In this document: positions 9,086-18,139 of the stretch, one piece after another | How the letters are laid out: each line of letters starts with the position of its first letter | Numbering within the stretch: position 1 is the first letter of the stretch | Assembly: GCA_905234245.1 (NCBI GenBank) | Contig: CAJOGN010000026.1 | Span: forward strand, 1 to 64,000 | DNA from: an uncultured Lachnospiraceae bacterium | GTDB taxonomy: Bacteria; Bacillota; Clostridia; Lachnospirales; Lachnospiraceae | Length of the DNA: 64,000 nucleotides | Reading direction: 5' to 3' | Notes under the pieces: generated by a model | Seen by the model: the letters and a program-made list of their open reading frames with translations, nothing else | What the model was told of the DNA's origin: nothing | The model's database searches: none | Program-made: the position numbers and the translations under genes

Positions 9086-9114
9086 AAATCCCCTGCCTAT
9101 TGGCAGGGGGATTT
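9086..9114 (-). terminator. Hairpin after flgE (terminator or attenuator)
   Basis: AAATCCCCTGCC and GGCAGGGGGATTT form a stem of about 12 pairs with one bulged G and a short TATT loop, starting 11 bases after the flgE stop. The flanks are A/T but there is no long U-run in the minus-strand transcript. It may therefore attenuate rather than fully stop transcription between hook genes and motA. Confidence 0.6.
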
Positions 9115-9124
9115 AATGACTTAA

Positions 9125-10771
9125 TTATCTCTTAAGGTTAACAAGTTCCTCTAGCATTGTATCACTTGTTGTGATAACTCTTGAGTTTGCCTGGAAACCT
9201 CTCTGTGTTGTAATCATCTCTGTAAATTCTGCTGAAAGATCAACGTTAGACATTTCGAGCTGTCCAGTATTCATGCTACCGCCGTCAGCTGTAACTTCAA
9301 CACCGATTCCATCAAAATCACCAGAGTTAAGAGTTGTTCTGTAACAACTATTACCTGTAGACTCAAGACCTGATGCGTTTGCAAACTGTGCTACAGCTAT
9401 CTGTCCTAAGAGTACTGTATTACCATTATCATAAGAACCATATATCTTACCAGTACCATCAACAGATAATCCCGTCATTGTACCAAGCTTCTTACCAACA
9501 CCACGTGTTCCTGAGATATCACCCTTGTCTGCTGCCATTGTTGATGTACCGCCGTTATCGTAATTTAAGCAGTTTTGGAAGTTAACATCAATATCCTTGA
9601 ACTGAACGCCAAGTGTATTGGTTAAGTTAAGCATCTGTGAATTGTCACCAGCAGCACCGATATACTGGAAGGAACCGTCAGCCTTAGAAAACTGTAATGT
9701 ATAATTTGTTGTATCATAGGTCTGCTCCAAAGAACCGTTAGCAGCAGTTGAAAGAACTGAATCTTTATTAAGCGAGCTCTTATCAATTCCATATATCTCT
9801 GATGCAGAAAAAGTAAGTGTATCAGTAGTACTACTGTTATAACTAAATGTATATAACCACTCTCCTCTACCTTCATTCCATATAGGACCATCTTTCTTAT
9901 CATACTGCTTGTTGCCTTGCATAATTGATATAGAGCCGTCTGTTGTGCCATGGACAAAGTTGCCTTGAAGAGCATATGTCTTCTTGGCTGTAGTATCCTG
10001 ACCGAATATATCACTTACCTTGCCACCGCCTGCAACATACTCAGCCAATATATCCTTATTGTCGTCATCATAGATATTAGCAAGCTCAACAGAATATGTT
10101 CCATTATCTGAATCAATATTTCTTACAGCGAACTTAGCTGTGTATTGATATCCAAGGTTATCATAGAATGATAAGCTCATTGCATATCCATTATCAGATG
10201 TTACATTAGTATCGTTCTTATCAATAACACCATCTACGTGAGCATTCTCTGTAGCTTCCGGTGCTGATGTCATATTTGCTGCATTCATAACTCTAAGAGC
10301 TGATACTGTATCTTTTCTAATATCCATAGTAGTTGGGTCTACCTGCCAACCCATAACCATGTATCCTGTTGAAGACATACATAGGTTACCATTACCATCA
10401 ATGTAGAATGAACCAGCACGAGAGAATAAATTCTCACTACCATTATTAACAATAAAGAAATTAGTATTGTTGGAATCAGTAAGCTTGATATCAAAAGCCT
10501 GTCCAGTAGATTGTGCTGCACCGGCTGCTGTAATACTTACCTTTGTGGAACCACTTGTTACACCAAGACCAATCTGGTTAGCATTTTTACCACCAGTATT
10601 CTCTGTAGCTCTTGATGCACCTGATGTTGTCTGATACATAATATCAGTAAATGTGGTTGAAGAAGATTTGAACGCAACTGTGTTAACGTTAGCGATATTA
10701 TTACCAATAACGTCCATTTTTGTCTGGTGAGTCTTAAGACCTGATACACCAGAATAAAGTGATCTCATCAT
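9125..10771 (-). CDS. flgE: Flagellar hook protein FlgE
   Basis: FlgE polymerises into the hook. The 548-aa protein begins MMRSLYSGVSGLKTHQTKMD, followed by VIGNNIANVNTVAFKSS, the rod/hook N-terminal signature. It ends with the helical C-terminus MSNVDLSAEFTEMITTQRGF...TSDTMLEELVNLKR. The long middle (about 100-480) is the variable hook D1-D3 region rich in Asn, Asp, Ser and Thr. Strong ribosome binding site GAGGAGGTCA before a double ATG. A GC-rich hairpin lies in the leader. It is longer than enterobacterial FlgE (about 400 aa) but normal for Clostridia. Confidence 0.95.
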   Translation of the reverse strand: MMRSLYSGVSGLKTHQTKMDVIGNNIANVNTVAFKSSSTTFTDIMYQTTSGASRATENTGGKNANQIGLGVTSGSTKVSITAAGAAQSTGQAFDIKLTDSNNTNFFIVNNGSENLFSRAGSFYIDGNGNLCMSSTGYMVMGWQVDPTTMDIRKDTVSALRVMNAANMTSAPEATENAHVDGVIDKNDTNVTSDNGYAMSLSFYDNLGYQYTAKFAVRNIDSDNGTYSVELANIYDDDNKDILAEYVAGGGKVSDIFGQDTTAKKTYALQGNFVHGTTDGSISIMQGNKQYDKKDGPIWNEGRGEWLYTFSYNSSTTDTLTFSASEIYGIDKSSLNKDSVLSTAANGSLEQTYDTTNYTLQFSKADGSFQYIGAAGDNSQMLNLTNTLGVQFKDIDVNFQNCLNYDNGGTSTMAADKGDISGTRGVGKKLGTMTGLSVDGTGKIYGSYDNGNTVLLGQIAVAQFANASGLESTGNSCYRTTLNSGDFDGIGVEVTADGGSMNTGQLEMSNVDLSAEFTEMITTQRGFQANSRVITTSDTMLEELVNLKR

Positions 10772-10803
10772 AATAAATGACCTCCTCTTGATTAGAGGGC
10801 TGT

Positions 10804-10833
10804 ATAGGCCGCATCAATCGGTCAGCGGCCATA
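10804..10833 (-). promoter_or_regulatory. GC-rich hairpin in the flgE leader
   Basis: Six perfect G/C pairs (GGCCGC with GCGGCC), extended by A/T pairs, enclose a 12-nt loop in the 79-bp gap between the TIGR02530-type gene and flgE. Just upstream in the transcript TAGCT and AGCTA can form a second small hairpin. There is no U-run, so it is more likely an RNA processing or stability element for the abundant flgE message than a terminator. Function is inferred. Confidence 0.45.
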
Positions 10834-10850
10834 GCTTCCGTTAGGTCCAG

Positions 10851-11246
10851 CTATGCTATTACAGCTCCATCTATATTTGTGAATACTTTCTCATTAGATT
10901 CATTCTGATCTAATGCTGTTACAACTGTTTGATTAGGTACGTTAACAATAAATGCCAATTGATCCATAATCACTAGGGATTCGTTAATCCCTTTTTCGCC
11001 GGCTTTTTGAACGCCTGCTTCAAGTCTTTCGCTTTGCTCTTCTGATAGAGAAATGTTTCTCTCATCGAGCCTCTTGGTTGCATGCTTTGAAAACTTTAAT
11101 CCAGACTCTTCAACAAGTCTTTTTCTTAATATGCTTTCAAAAGAATTAGTGATTTCAGAAGATTCTTGCGATTTAACTTGCTTGTTATTAAGATATGTAT
11201 CAGCAATTTGTTGTATTGAACCTAAACTGCTTGCAATCTCATTCAT
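10851..11246 (-). CDS. TIGR02530-type flagellar operon protein
   Basis: A small cytoplasmic protein family found next to hook genes in Clostridia and Bacilli, of unsettled function. The 131-aa product shows the family pattern clearly: LKFSKHATKRLDERNISLSEE, then EKGINESLVIMDQLAFIVNV, NQTVVTALD and the terminal VFTNIDGAVIA. It lies between flgD and flgE, the family's usual place, which suggests a role in hook assembly or its control. No membrane segment or signal peptide. The family name is from memory and unverified. Confidence 0.85.
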   Translation of the reverse strand: MNEIASSLGSIQQIADTYLNNKQVKSQESSEITNSFESILRKRLVEESGLKFSKHATKRLDERNISLSEEQSERLEAGVQKAGEKGINESLVIMDQLAFIVNVPNQTVVTALDQNESNEKVFTNIDGAVIA

Positions 11247-11280
11247 AAGCTAATCTCCTGTCTTATTTACTACTATTATA

Positions 11281-11925
11281 TTATTCGGCTGATTCCTCTG
11301 TTTTCTTTAGGGATGATATCCTCTTTTCTAAATCAACCAAAGTCTGATAAGAATCCTTGTTAACGAATTGCTTCTGATATTCATCCATTGAGTCGAATAA
11401 TGTTCTAACAGCTGTCACCTTCTCTTCATCCTGTAATGATACATTCTTTATGTTAGGTAACTTTGCAACTGCATCTTCAAAAGCCTTTGTTGTAAGCATT
11501 GCTGTATAATATTTCTCATCTGCAACTGTTTCAATTTCATTGATATTATATAATCCATCATTTACAGATACATAGTATCCATCATCCTTCTTCTCTAAGA
11601 AATCAACCATACCTGATACATATTGTTGATTACCTGAAGAATCAGTTGTGTTAATAATTACATATTTACCAACATAGTTAGCAGCTGACATCTCATCCAT
11701 CTTGTCCTGTACATTCTGAGTTGCTTCAATCTGCGAGAAATTAGCAAGCTCTGATACATACTCTGTATTAGTAGTTGGCTCTAATGGATCCTGATACTTC
11801 ATCTCAGCAACAAGCAATTGAAGGAACATATCCTTGTCAAAGTTATTCTTTTTTTCATTAGCCTTATCAGTAGCAGTTGTATCTTTTACAACCTGTCCGT
11901 TTTTAATTTCTTGAATAAGTGCCAT
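11281..11925 (-). CDS. flgD: Hook assembly scaffold FlgD
   Basis: FlgD caps the growing hook so that FlgE can polymerise. The 214-aa protein has the diagnostic N-terminal segment DKDMFLQLLVAEMKYQDPLE, followed by NTEYVSELANFSQIEATQNV. The C-terminal half resembles only loosely the FlgD Tudor/Ig part and ends in a charged helix. It follows fliK by 12 nt with an AAGGAGT ribosome binding site. Confidence 0.92.
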   Translation of the reverse strand: MALIQEIKNGQVVKDTTATDKANEKKNNFDKDMFLQLLVAEMKYQDPLEPTTNTEYVSELANFSQIEATQNVQDKMDEMSAANYVGKYVIINTTDSSGNQQYVSGMVDFLEKKDDGYYVSVNDGLYNINEIETVADEKYYTAMLTTKAFEDAVAKLPNIKNVSLQDEEKVTAVRTLFDSMDEYQKQFVNKDSYQTLVDLEKRISSLKKTEESAE

Positions 11926-11937
11926 CTTAACTCCTTC

Positions 11938-13578
11938 CTAAGCCATGTAATTCACTGAATTACCATGATCCTTCATCATCTGAGCTACAAGCTTGTCTTC
12001 TTCAGACATAAGGCCTTGTAATTCATCAAGATTATTAAGATCAATGCTTGTTCGTCTAGTCATCTGTGATGCTTGTTCTTCCTGTTGTCTGCTTTGCTCT
12101 TCCTGCTGATGCATTCCCTCTTCAAGATTACGCTCGAATTCGTGAGTTCCAACAGACACCTCAACAGCTTCAACCTTAACACCTGCTTTATTAAGACTAT
12201 CCTTAAGGGCTATCATCTGCTGTTCTAAAGCTTCTTTAACAGCTTCGTTCTGTGCTACAAGATGTGCCTTCATAGCACCCTTTTCCTGAGTAACATTAAG
12301 ATAAATCTTACCAAGTGATTCAGGATTAAGAATCATCTCGATGCTTGTAACCTCTCTAGAAATGTTAATTCTAGCCTGCTCTGATATCTGAGTTATCATC
12401 TGCATTGTCTGGAATCTTGTAAGTACAGGTCTTGCCTCAACATTCTGAGTAGTCTCAGGTTGAACATTTTGTACATCAGCAGCAACATTAGCTGTGAATG
12501 CTCTGTTATCATGCTCATGTCTTGTCATATTGCCTGAATTATTAGAATTGTCAGACTTAGCTGTATTAACCTCTTCCTTAACAAATACGTCATCTGTTGC
12601 TTCATCAGCACTGCTTAACTCTTCGTTCTTAACAGCATTTGAATCCTTGTTAACAACAACTGGTGCCACATCAGCTTCAGACTCTTCAACAACTACTTCC
12701 TCATTAGCAGCCATCTTAGGAGCACCGTCTTTAAGAACATCTGCCTTAACAACATTCTCTTCTACAGGTTGCTGAATCTTTACATCAGTCTCAACCTCTG
12801 TAGCCATCTGCATGTTCATTTCTTTAGGAATCTCAACAAAGCTTTCATTAACCTTATTAGCTGAAGCTGCAATATCTTTGATTGTTGCAGCGTCCACTCC
12901 AGTCTCTTCTACGACCTTAGCGGCTAAGTCTCTAACTGTTGATAACGCATCTGATAAATCTTCGTCGAGTACAAGCGTTACACTGTCTTCTACATCAGCA
13001 ACCTCAACCATAAGCTGTGTGACTTCCTTAGGATTAAGTAAGTCTGCAAATGTAATATTAAGTGTAGACATTGCATCTTCAAGTTCATCTTCTGTGATAT
13101 TAAGTGCTTCTTCTAATACCTTGGCAACTTCGCTTGCAAAATTATCTAAAGCTTCGTCAACTATAGAAATCACTTCAGCTGGAATCTCTTCCATATTAGC
13201 CATTGCTACTGGCGATTCTTCCATGGCTGGCTCTTCAACTATTTTAGCTTCGTTTGCCATATCAGCTTTTGATGTGTCTTTTGTAGCTTCTGCGTTCTTA
13301 GCATCAGAAAAATGGTTAACATCCTTATCAGCCTTATTGTCTTTTGTAGTAACTTTCTTGTCGTCAGGTGTCTGGGCTTTGGTATTATCTACCTTGGCTT
13401 TGTCATCCTTGACATCGTTACCACTGACTTGATTTTGAGTATCCGCTTTCTTATCTGATTTGGCAACGTTCTTGCTCATTACATCTAAGAATCCACCGGA
13501 TTTATCGCCATCCTTGGCTGACAATTGGTTGTTAACCATTAAGTTAGGACTTACACTAGTTACATTTCCACTTGTCAT
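11938..13578 (-). CDS. fliK: Flagellar hook-length control protein FliK
   Basis: FliK is a secreted molecular ruler that tells FlhB when the hook is long enough. The track ORF starts at 13596, but its first codons read through the ribosome binding site (AAGGAGGAG). The ATG at 13578 (MTSGNVTSVS) is the better start, giving 546 aa. Residues 1-390 are low-complexity, rich in Asp, Lys, Ala, Val and Glu, as expected for the ruler. The C-terminal Flg_hook domain is clear (SIEMILNPESLGKIYLNV, then LVAQNEAVKEALEQQMIALK), followed by a Gln/Glu-rich stretch. The acidic, repetitive composition explains the antisense shadow ORFs. Confidence 0.92.
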   Translation of the reverse strand: MTSGNVTSVSPNLMVNNQLSAKDGDKSGGFLDVMSKNVAKSDKKADTQNQVSGNDVKDDKAKVDNTKAQTPDDKKVTTKDNKADKDVNHFSDAKNAEATKDTSKADMANEAKIVEEPAMEESPVAMANMEEIPAEVISIVDEALDNFASEVAKVLEEALNITEDELEDAMSTLNITFADLLNPKEVTQLMVEVADVEDSVTLVLDEDLSDALSTVRDLAAKVVEETGVDAATIKDIAASANKVNESFVEIPKEMNMQMATEVETDVKIQQPVEENVVKADVLKDGAPKMAANEEVVVEESEADVAPVVVNKDSNAVKNEELSSADEATDDVFVKEEVNTAKSDNSNNSGNMTRHEHDNRAFTANVAADVQNVQPETTQNVEARPVLTRFQTMQMITQISEQARINISREVTSIEMILNPESLGKIYLNVTQEKGAMKAHLVAQNEAVKEALEQQMIALKDSLNKAGVKVEAVEVSVGTHEFERNLEEGMHQQEEQSRQQEEQASQMTRRTSIDLNNLDELQGLMSEEDKLVAQMMKDHGNSVNYMA

Positions 13579-13633
13579 ACAACTCCTCCTTTCCATATTT
13601 AATTTTATTTATAACAAGCCGAGGCTTATTATC

Positions 13634-14452
13634 TTATCTAGGCTCCATCAATTTCGTTACCTGAGCTGCTGTAGCAGCATCCATAGCTCCAAGTATCTTA
13701 CCTCTCGATGAAGCATCCATATTCCAGAGTATCTTGCCCACCAACTCAAGGTTATCTGTCATGGTATTGAAAATACCTGCAGCCTGCGCCGGCTTCATAC
13801 TAGAATATGTTGAAGCATATTGCTGAATCTGTTCATCCTGAGTCGTCTGATTAACGACTTGCTTGTAAATTGCCTCAGCATTTTGAGGCTGAATTGACTC
13901 ATAATACTTCTTATATTCTTTTATATCGGGCGCTTTGTCCGAAAAGACAACCTCTTGATAGAATTTTTCTTTATCTTCTTCAAATTTTTTCTGATTATTC
14001 TTATAAGTCTGTAATTCTATGGCCTGTGCCTCTAGTTCTGCAAGGTGCGCACTATCAACGCCTCCTGCAGATTTTGCAGCAGCAAGCTGAGCCTCTAATT
14101 CCTTAATACGCTTTACTGCATCATCAACAGTTGCAAAGCTGTATTGAGCATCTTCCTTAGCATATTCCTCCGATACCTCAGGAAGAATCTTATTGATTAC
14201 AGGAACATCCTTAAGAATTGGATAAAGTACAGTAGAGCCGAATCCACCTACATCCATCTTAATTAGAAGACCTAATATTACAAGCCAAATAAGAGCAATG
14301 AGAATTGCCACAAATACCACAAGTCCTTTACCAGAACCTTCTTCTTCCTCTTCATCACCCTCGGCGCCTTTTTTCTTCTTATTTTCTTTTTCTTTTTTCT
14401 TTTGTGCCTTCTTCTCGGCCTTTGCTTTCTTCTTTTCTTCCTTATCAGCCAT
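13634..14452 (-). CDS. MotE/YlxF-like flagellar protein (MgtE_N-like domain)
   Basis: The 272-aa protein starts with a Lys/Glu-rich cytoplasmic tail (about 1-42), then one membrane helix (VVFVAILIALIWLVILGLLI). A coiled coil (about 110-170) follows, and then a C-terminal helical domain with SSMKPAQAAGIFNTM and MDASSRGKILGAMDAATAAQV, which matches the N-terminal domain of MgtE transporters without the channel. This is the YlxF/MotE arrangement, found between fliJ and fliK in Bacillus and Clostridia. In other bacteria MotE is a chaperone for the stator component MotC, so a stator or secretion accessory role is plausible here. It overlaps fliJ by one base. Confidence 0.82.
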   Translation of the reverse strand: MADKEEKKKAKAEKKAQKKKEKENKKKKGAEGDEEEEEGSGKGLVVFVAILIALIWLVILGLLIKMDVGGFGSTVLYPILKDVPVINKILPEVSEEYAKEDAQYSFATVDDAVKRIKELEAQLAAAKSAGGVDSAHLAELEAQAIELQTYKNNQKKFEEDKEKFYQEVVFSDKAPDIKEYKKYYESIQPQNAEAIYKQVVNQTTQDEQIQQYASTYSSMKPAQAAGIFNTMTDNLELVGKILWNMDASSRGKILGAMDAATAAQVTKLMEPR

Positions 14453-14907
14453 TAGTTCTCTCCATCCTCGTTAGGTCTATATGTATAACTTACTAACTCG
14501 TCTGTAACCTTATTCTCTTCTGCGTTAAGCTCCTGCTTAAATTCATCGAAGGCTTTTTCCTTAAGATTCTCGTGAGTCTTTCTATCCTTCATAACTTCAT
14601 CAAGCCTTTGTCTTGCTTCTTCAACCTTCTTCTCTGCAATATGAACATTAAGCATCTGGTCTCTAATAAGCACTTTCATGGTCTCTATAGCTTCCTTTAA
14701 CCTTCTAATCTCTGTAAAATCCAATTCGCCAGAAGTAGCAGCCTTAAGATCACGCTCATATCCTGCTCTTCTAATCATAAGATTAGTCAGCTTGTCCTGT
14801 TCCTCTGACAATGCAGCATTAGCCTGAGAATATGCAATCTTCTCCTGACTCTCTATTTTCTCTTTAATATCAAGGATATTCTGCATCCTATAGCGAAACT
14901 TTGCCAT
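14452..14907 (-). CDS. fliJ: Flagellar export chaperone FliJ
   Basis: FliJ is the coiled-coil stalk of the export ATPase, resembling the gamma subunit of F1. The 151-aa protein is nearly all helical heptads, begins AKFRYRMQNILDIKEKIE (the typical FliJ opening) and is strongly charged. It starts two bases after fliI and ends overlapping the MotE-like gene. Sequence conservation is low in this family, so position is part of the evidence. Confidence 0.88.
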   Translation of the reverse strand: MAKFRYRMQNILDIKEKIESQEKIAYSQANAALSEEQDKLTNLMIRRAGYERDLKAATSGELDFTEIRRLKEAIETMKVLIRDQMLNVHIAEKKVEEARQRLDEVMKDRKTHENLKEKAFDEFKQELNAEENKVTDELVSYTYRPNEDGEN

Positions 14908-14909
14908 GA

Positions 14910-16211
14910 CTATTCCTTAAACATCTCTTCTAAGGTCTCAATCTCATCTTCAAAATCGTATTTTGTATGAGTCTCCTGCATAAGAAATTCATTAACCTGA
15001 TCAATCTTCTCTATTGCATAATCTATATTCTTATTAGAGCCACTCTTATAGGCTCCGATATTAATCAAATCCTCTGCCTCACGGTAGGTTGCTAATACAT
15101 TCTTCATCTTACCAGCAGCCTGCTTATGTTCTCTGTCTGCTATTGCAGACATAACACGGGAAATGCTCTGTAATACATCAATGGCAGGATAATGATTCCT
15201 CTGTGCCAATCTTCTATCAAGCATTATATGGCCATCCAGAATAGACCTTGCTGTATCAGTAATAGGCTCATTAAAATCATCACCATCTACAAGAACGGTA
15301 TATAGACCTGTTATTGAACCCTTGTCGGAATTACCCGCTCTTTCTAATAGCCTCGGCATCTCCGAATACACACTTGGGGGATAACCACGTGTTACAGGTG
15401 GTTCTCCAGAAGCAAGTCCTATTTCCCTTTGAGCCATAGAAAAACGTGTAAGAGAATCCATCATAAGAAGCACGTCTTTGCCCTGGTCTCTAAAATATTC
15501 AGCTATGGAAGTAGCAGTCTTGGCCGCCTTGTTACGAATAAGAGCTGGCTTATCACTTGTTGCCACTACAACAACAGATCTTGCCATACCTTCTTCACCT
15601 AGGTCATGCTCAACGAACTCTCTAACCTCACGACCACGCTCTCCAATTAATGCAATAACATTAACCTCTGCCTTGGTATTTCTTGCGAACATACCCATCA
15701 ATGTACTCTTTCCTACACCAGAGCCTGCGAATATTCCGATTCTCTGACCCTTGCCAACAGTAATAAGTCCATCAACAGCTTTTACGCCAAGGGGAAGCAC
15801 TTCTGATATTATCTCCCTATCCATAGGATCAGGTGGTTGAGCTTCAGCTGGATACTCTTCGGTTAGTTCTAATATACTGCCGTCGTCTATTCTACCTACA
15901 CCATCAAGTGTATGACCAAGCAGTTCATCACCAACAGGTATGGACAATGGCTTCCCTGTATTTTCTACCATACAGCCAACGCCAACACCTTCTACACTGT
16001 CAAAGGGCATCAAAAGAAGGCTTTTATCTCTAAAGCCTACCACCTCTGCCATTATTCTCTTTCCATCCTCTGCAATTATCTCACATAAATCATTAAGCTT
16101 GGCATCTGGTCCTATTGATTCAATAGTTAATCCTACAATCTTAGAGACCTTACCAAGCCTATCAAAATACGTATTCTCTAGCAGTGTATAATATTTGTTA
16201 GTCTCAATCAT
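14910..16211 (-). CDS. fliI: Flagellar export ATPase FliI
   Basis: FliI is the hexameric ATPase that energises flagellar protein export. The track ORF opens with a TTG at 16232, but the ATG at 16211 (MIETNKYYTLLEN) directly follows an AGGTGG ribosome binding site and matches the family N-terminus; the upstream codons simply translate that site. The 433-aa product has Walker A (GIFAGSGVGKST), the Walker B region (VLLMMDSLTRFSMAQREIGLASGE), GYPPSVYSEMPRLLERAG and the C-terminal helical domain. Part of the fliH-fliI-fliJ export ATPase complex. Confidence 0.95.
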   Translation of the reverse strand: MIETNKYYTLLENTYFDRLGKVSKIVGLTIESIGPDAKLNDLCEIIAEDGKRIMAEVVGFRDKSLLLMPFDSVEGVGVGCMVENTGKPLSIPVGDELLGHTLDGVGRIDDGSILELTEEYPAEAQPPDPMDREIISEVLPLGVKAVDGLITVGKGQRIGIFAGSGVGKSTLMGMFARNTKAEVNVIALIGERGREVREFVEHDLGEEGMARSVVVVATSDKPALIRNKAAKTATSIAEYFRDQGKDVLLMMDSLTRFSMAQREIGLASGEPPVTRGYPPSVYSEMPRLLERAGNSDKGSITGLYTVLVDGDDFNEPITDTARSILDGHIMLDRRLAQRNHYPAIDVLQSISRVMSAIADREHKQAAGKMKNVLATYREAEDLINIGAYKSGSNKNIDYAIEKIDQVNEFLMQETHTKYDFEDEIETLEEMFKE

Positions 16212-16237
16212 ACCCCACCTATTAAGCATCAACTATC

Positions 16238-17134
16238 TTATATAGTAAGTGCCCTTAAATCTTTAATAAAGTTGTCTAACTCAACCCCTATACTACAATC
16301 AATTATTCCACCATCACATTCAATAATGCATTTGTCATCTTCAAGAAGCGGGTCCATAATTATATCAAGCTGAACTCCCTCTCCAACCTTGTCCTGAAGC
16401 ATATCCTTATTCTCTTCAAGATAAGACTTGTTACGTTCATTAACTCTAATAAGAAGAGTCTTACTACTTTCAGAATTAGTGATGGCATTCTCACATAGAT
16501 GAAGAAGAATCTCTTTCTTGTCTGAGAATTCTATCATGAATACTTTGTTCATTACATCGCAGACAACATCGAGAACTTCCTTCTCCATATCTACTTCTTT
16601 ATCAACATATTCCTGACGAATCTTCTCTATCTCTTCTTGCATCTTGGCCTTAGCAGCCTCTAAATCATTAGCTGCCATTGCCTGGCCCATATCATAGCCA
16701 TTTTTCTGCCCTTCTTTAATCGCCTGTTCCTTCATAGCCTCAGCAGAATTCTGAGCTTCAGCAATTATCTCATCTGCTCTGGCACTAGCCTCAGCTAATA
16801 TATTATCAGCCTCTTCCTGCGCCTTCTCAACTAAGTCATTAGGAATAGCCATATCAGTTGAAGGCATTATAGAATCATCGAATTCTTCATCCTGATTCTG
16901 AAAGAGAGCTGCTAACTCATCATTATCCTTATTCTCATTCTCATATTCCTCCCTTTCTTCAGGAGTCATATTGTCGAGCATTTCCTGCTCTTTTTTTCTT
17001 CGATTCTCTTCTTCCTTGCGGCGAAATTCCTGAATTTTCTCATCAACAAGTTGATTAGAATCTATCTCGCGGCTCTCACCACTCTCGTTCTCAAAAAGGG
17101 TGAAGAAAGGCTTTAATACTTTTTCATTAGACAA
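16238..17134 (-). CDS. fliH: Flagellar export ATPase regulator FliH
   Basis: FliH dimerises, binds FliI and links it to the C-ring. The 298-aa protein has a very acidic, low-complexity N-terminus (about 20-100), then alanine-rich heptads (EKAQEEADNILAEASARADEIIAEA in part) and a V-type ATPase E-subunit-like C-terminal domain ending with VELDNFIKDLRALTI. The gene overlaps the end of fliG by eight bases and leads into fliI. It is longer than enterobacterial FliH because of the acidic region. Confidence 0.88.
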   Translation of the reverse strand: MSNEKVLKPFFTLFENESGESREIDSNQLVDEKIQEFRRKEEENRRKKEQEMLDNMTPEEREEYENENKDNDELAALFQNQDEEFDDSIMPSTDMAIPNDLVEKAQEEADNILAEASARADEIIAEAQNSAEAMKEQAIKEGQKNGYDMGQAMAANDLEAAKAKMQEEIEKIRQEYVDKEVDMEKEVLDVVCDVMNKVFMIEFSDKKEILLHLCENAITNSESSKTLLIRVNERNKSYLEENKDMLQDKVGEGVQLDIIMDPLLEDDKCIIECDGGIIDCSIGVELDNFIKDLRALTI

Positions 17135-18137
17135 CTAAATCGTCACCTCCACCACGAGATACAACAATATCACCTTGATCTTCAAGCTTTCTGATAATAC
17201 CAACAATAACCTGCTGAGATTCTTCTACGTCCTTCATACGAACAGGGCCCATGTATTCCATGTCTTCCTTAACCATTGTAGCAAGACGAGAAGACATATT
17301 ACGGAAGATACAATTCTGTACCTCTTCGTTAGCTCCCTTAAGAGCCTTGGCAAGCTCGTTATTATCAACGTCACGAAGAACTCTCTGGATTGCTCTATCA
17401 TCAAGCAACAAGATATCCTCGAATACGAACATTTTCTTACGAATCTCTTCAGCAAGCTCAGGCTCTTCAATCTCAAGAGCCTCCATGATTCTCTTCTCAG
17501 TTCCTCTATCAACAGCATTAAGAATTGATACAATAGCATCAACACCACCAGCAATTGTGTAATCCTGATTAATAAGAGATGATAGCTTACGCTCAAGTAC
17601 TTTCTCAACCTCTTTGATAATTTCAGGAGATGTTCTATCCATAAGAGCAATTCTTCTAGCAACATCAGCCTGCATCTCAGGGCTTAAGGCACTAAGAATC
17701 ATAGAGGATTGTGCAGGTGCTAAATAAGACAGAATCATTGCGATAGTCTGTGGATGCTCATCCTGAATAAAGTTAAGTACCTGTGAAGGTTCAGTCTTAC
17801 GAATGAACTCAAATGGTCTAACCTGTAATGACGCAGTAAGCTTAGTAATTACATCATGAGCCTTATCATCACCAAGAGCTTTTTCCAGCAACTCCTTAGC
17901 ATATCCGATACCACCTTCAGCAATATATTGCTGAGCAAGGCAGACTTGATAGAATTCATCTATAACTTCGTCCTTGACCTCTGGAGATATACTTCTAGTG
18001 TTGGCAATCTCTAATGTCAGTTCTTCAATTTCTTCTTCTTTTAGGTGCTTGAATATATCAGCAGACTTCTCAGGTCCTAAGGAAATGAGAAGAACAGCCG
18101 CCTTCTGTACACCACTTAAATCATCAGTTGCGCCCAT
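17127..18137 (-). CDS. fliG: Flagellar motor switch protein FliG
   Basis: FliG joins the MS ring to the C-ring and is the part of the rotor on which MotA acts. The track ORF starts at a TTG inside fliF. The ATG at 18137 (MGATDDLSGVQKAAVLLISLG), two bases after the fliF stop and behind GGGGA, is the better start, giving 336 aa. Signatures include ILSYLAPAQSSMILSALSPEMQADVARRIA, seen in shorter pieces, the middle-domain EHPQTIA, and the C-terminal charged torque helix LLLDDRAIQRVLRDVDNNELAKAL. Intact and of normal length. Confidence 0.96.
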   Translation of the reverse strand: MGATDDLSGVQKAAVLLISLGPEKSADIFKHLKEEEIEELTLEIANTRSISPEVKDEVIDEFYQVCLAQQYIAEGGIGYAKELLEKALGDDKAHDVITKLTASLQVRPFEFIRKTEPSQVLNFIQDEHPQTIAMILSYLAPAQSSMILSALSPEMQADVARRIALMDRTSPEIIKEVEKVLERKLSSLINQDYTIAGGVDAIVSILNAVDRGTEKRIMEALEIEEPELAEEIRKKMFVFEDILLLDDRAIQRVLRDVDNNELAKALKGANEEVQNCIFRNMSSRLATMVKEDMEYMGPVRMKDVEESQQVIVGIIRKLEDQGDIVVSRGGGDDLVV

Positions 18138-18139
18138 TT

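Noticed and set aside
10772-10850. Possible c-di-GMP or other riboswitch before flgE
   Set aside because: The two hairpins do not match the c-di-GMP-I or -II core sequences I know and the gap is too short.
12494-13432. Long plus-strand Ser/Thr-rich ORFs
   Set aside because: Antisense of the acidic, low-complexity part of FliK; no ribosome binding site or motif of their own.
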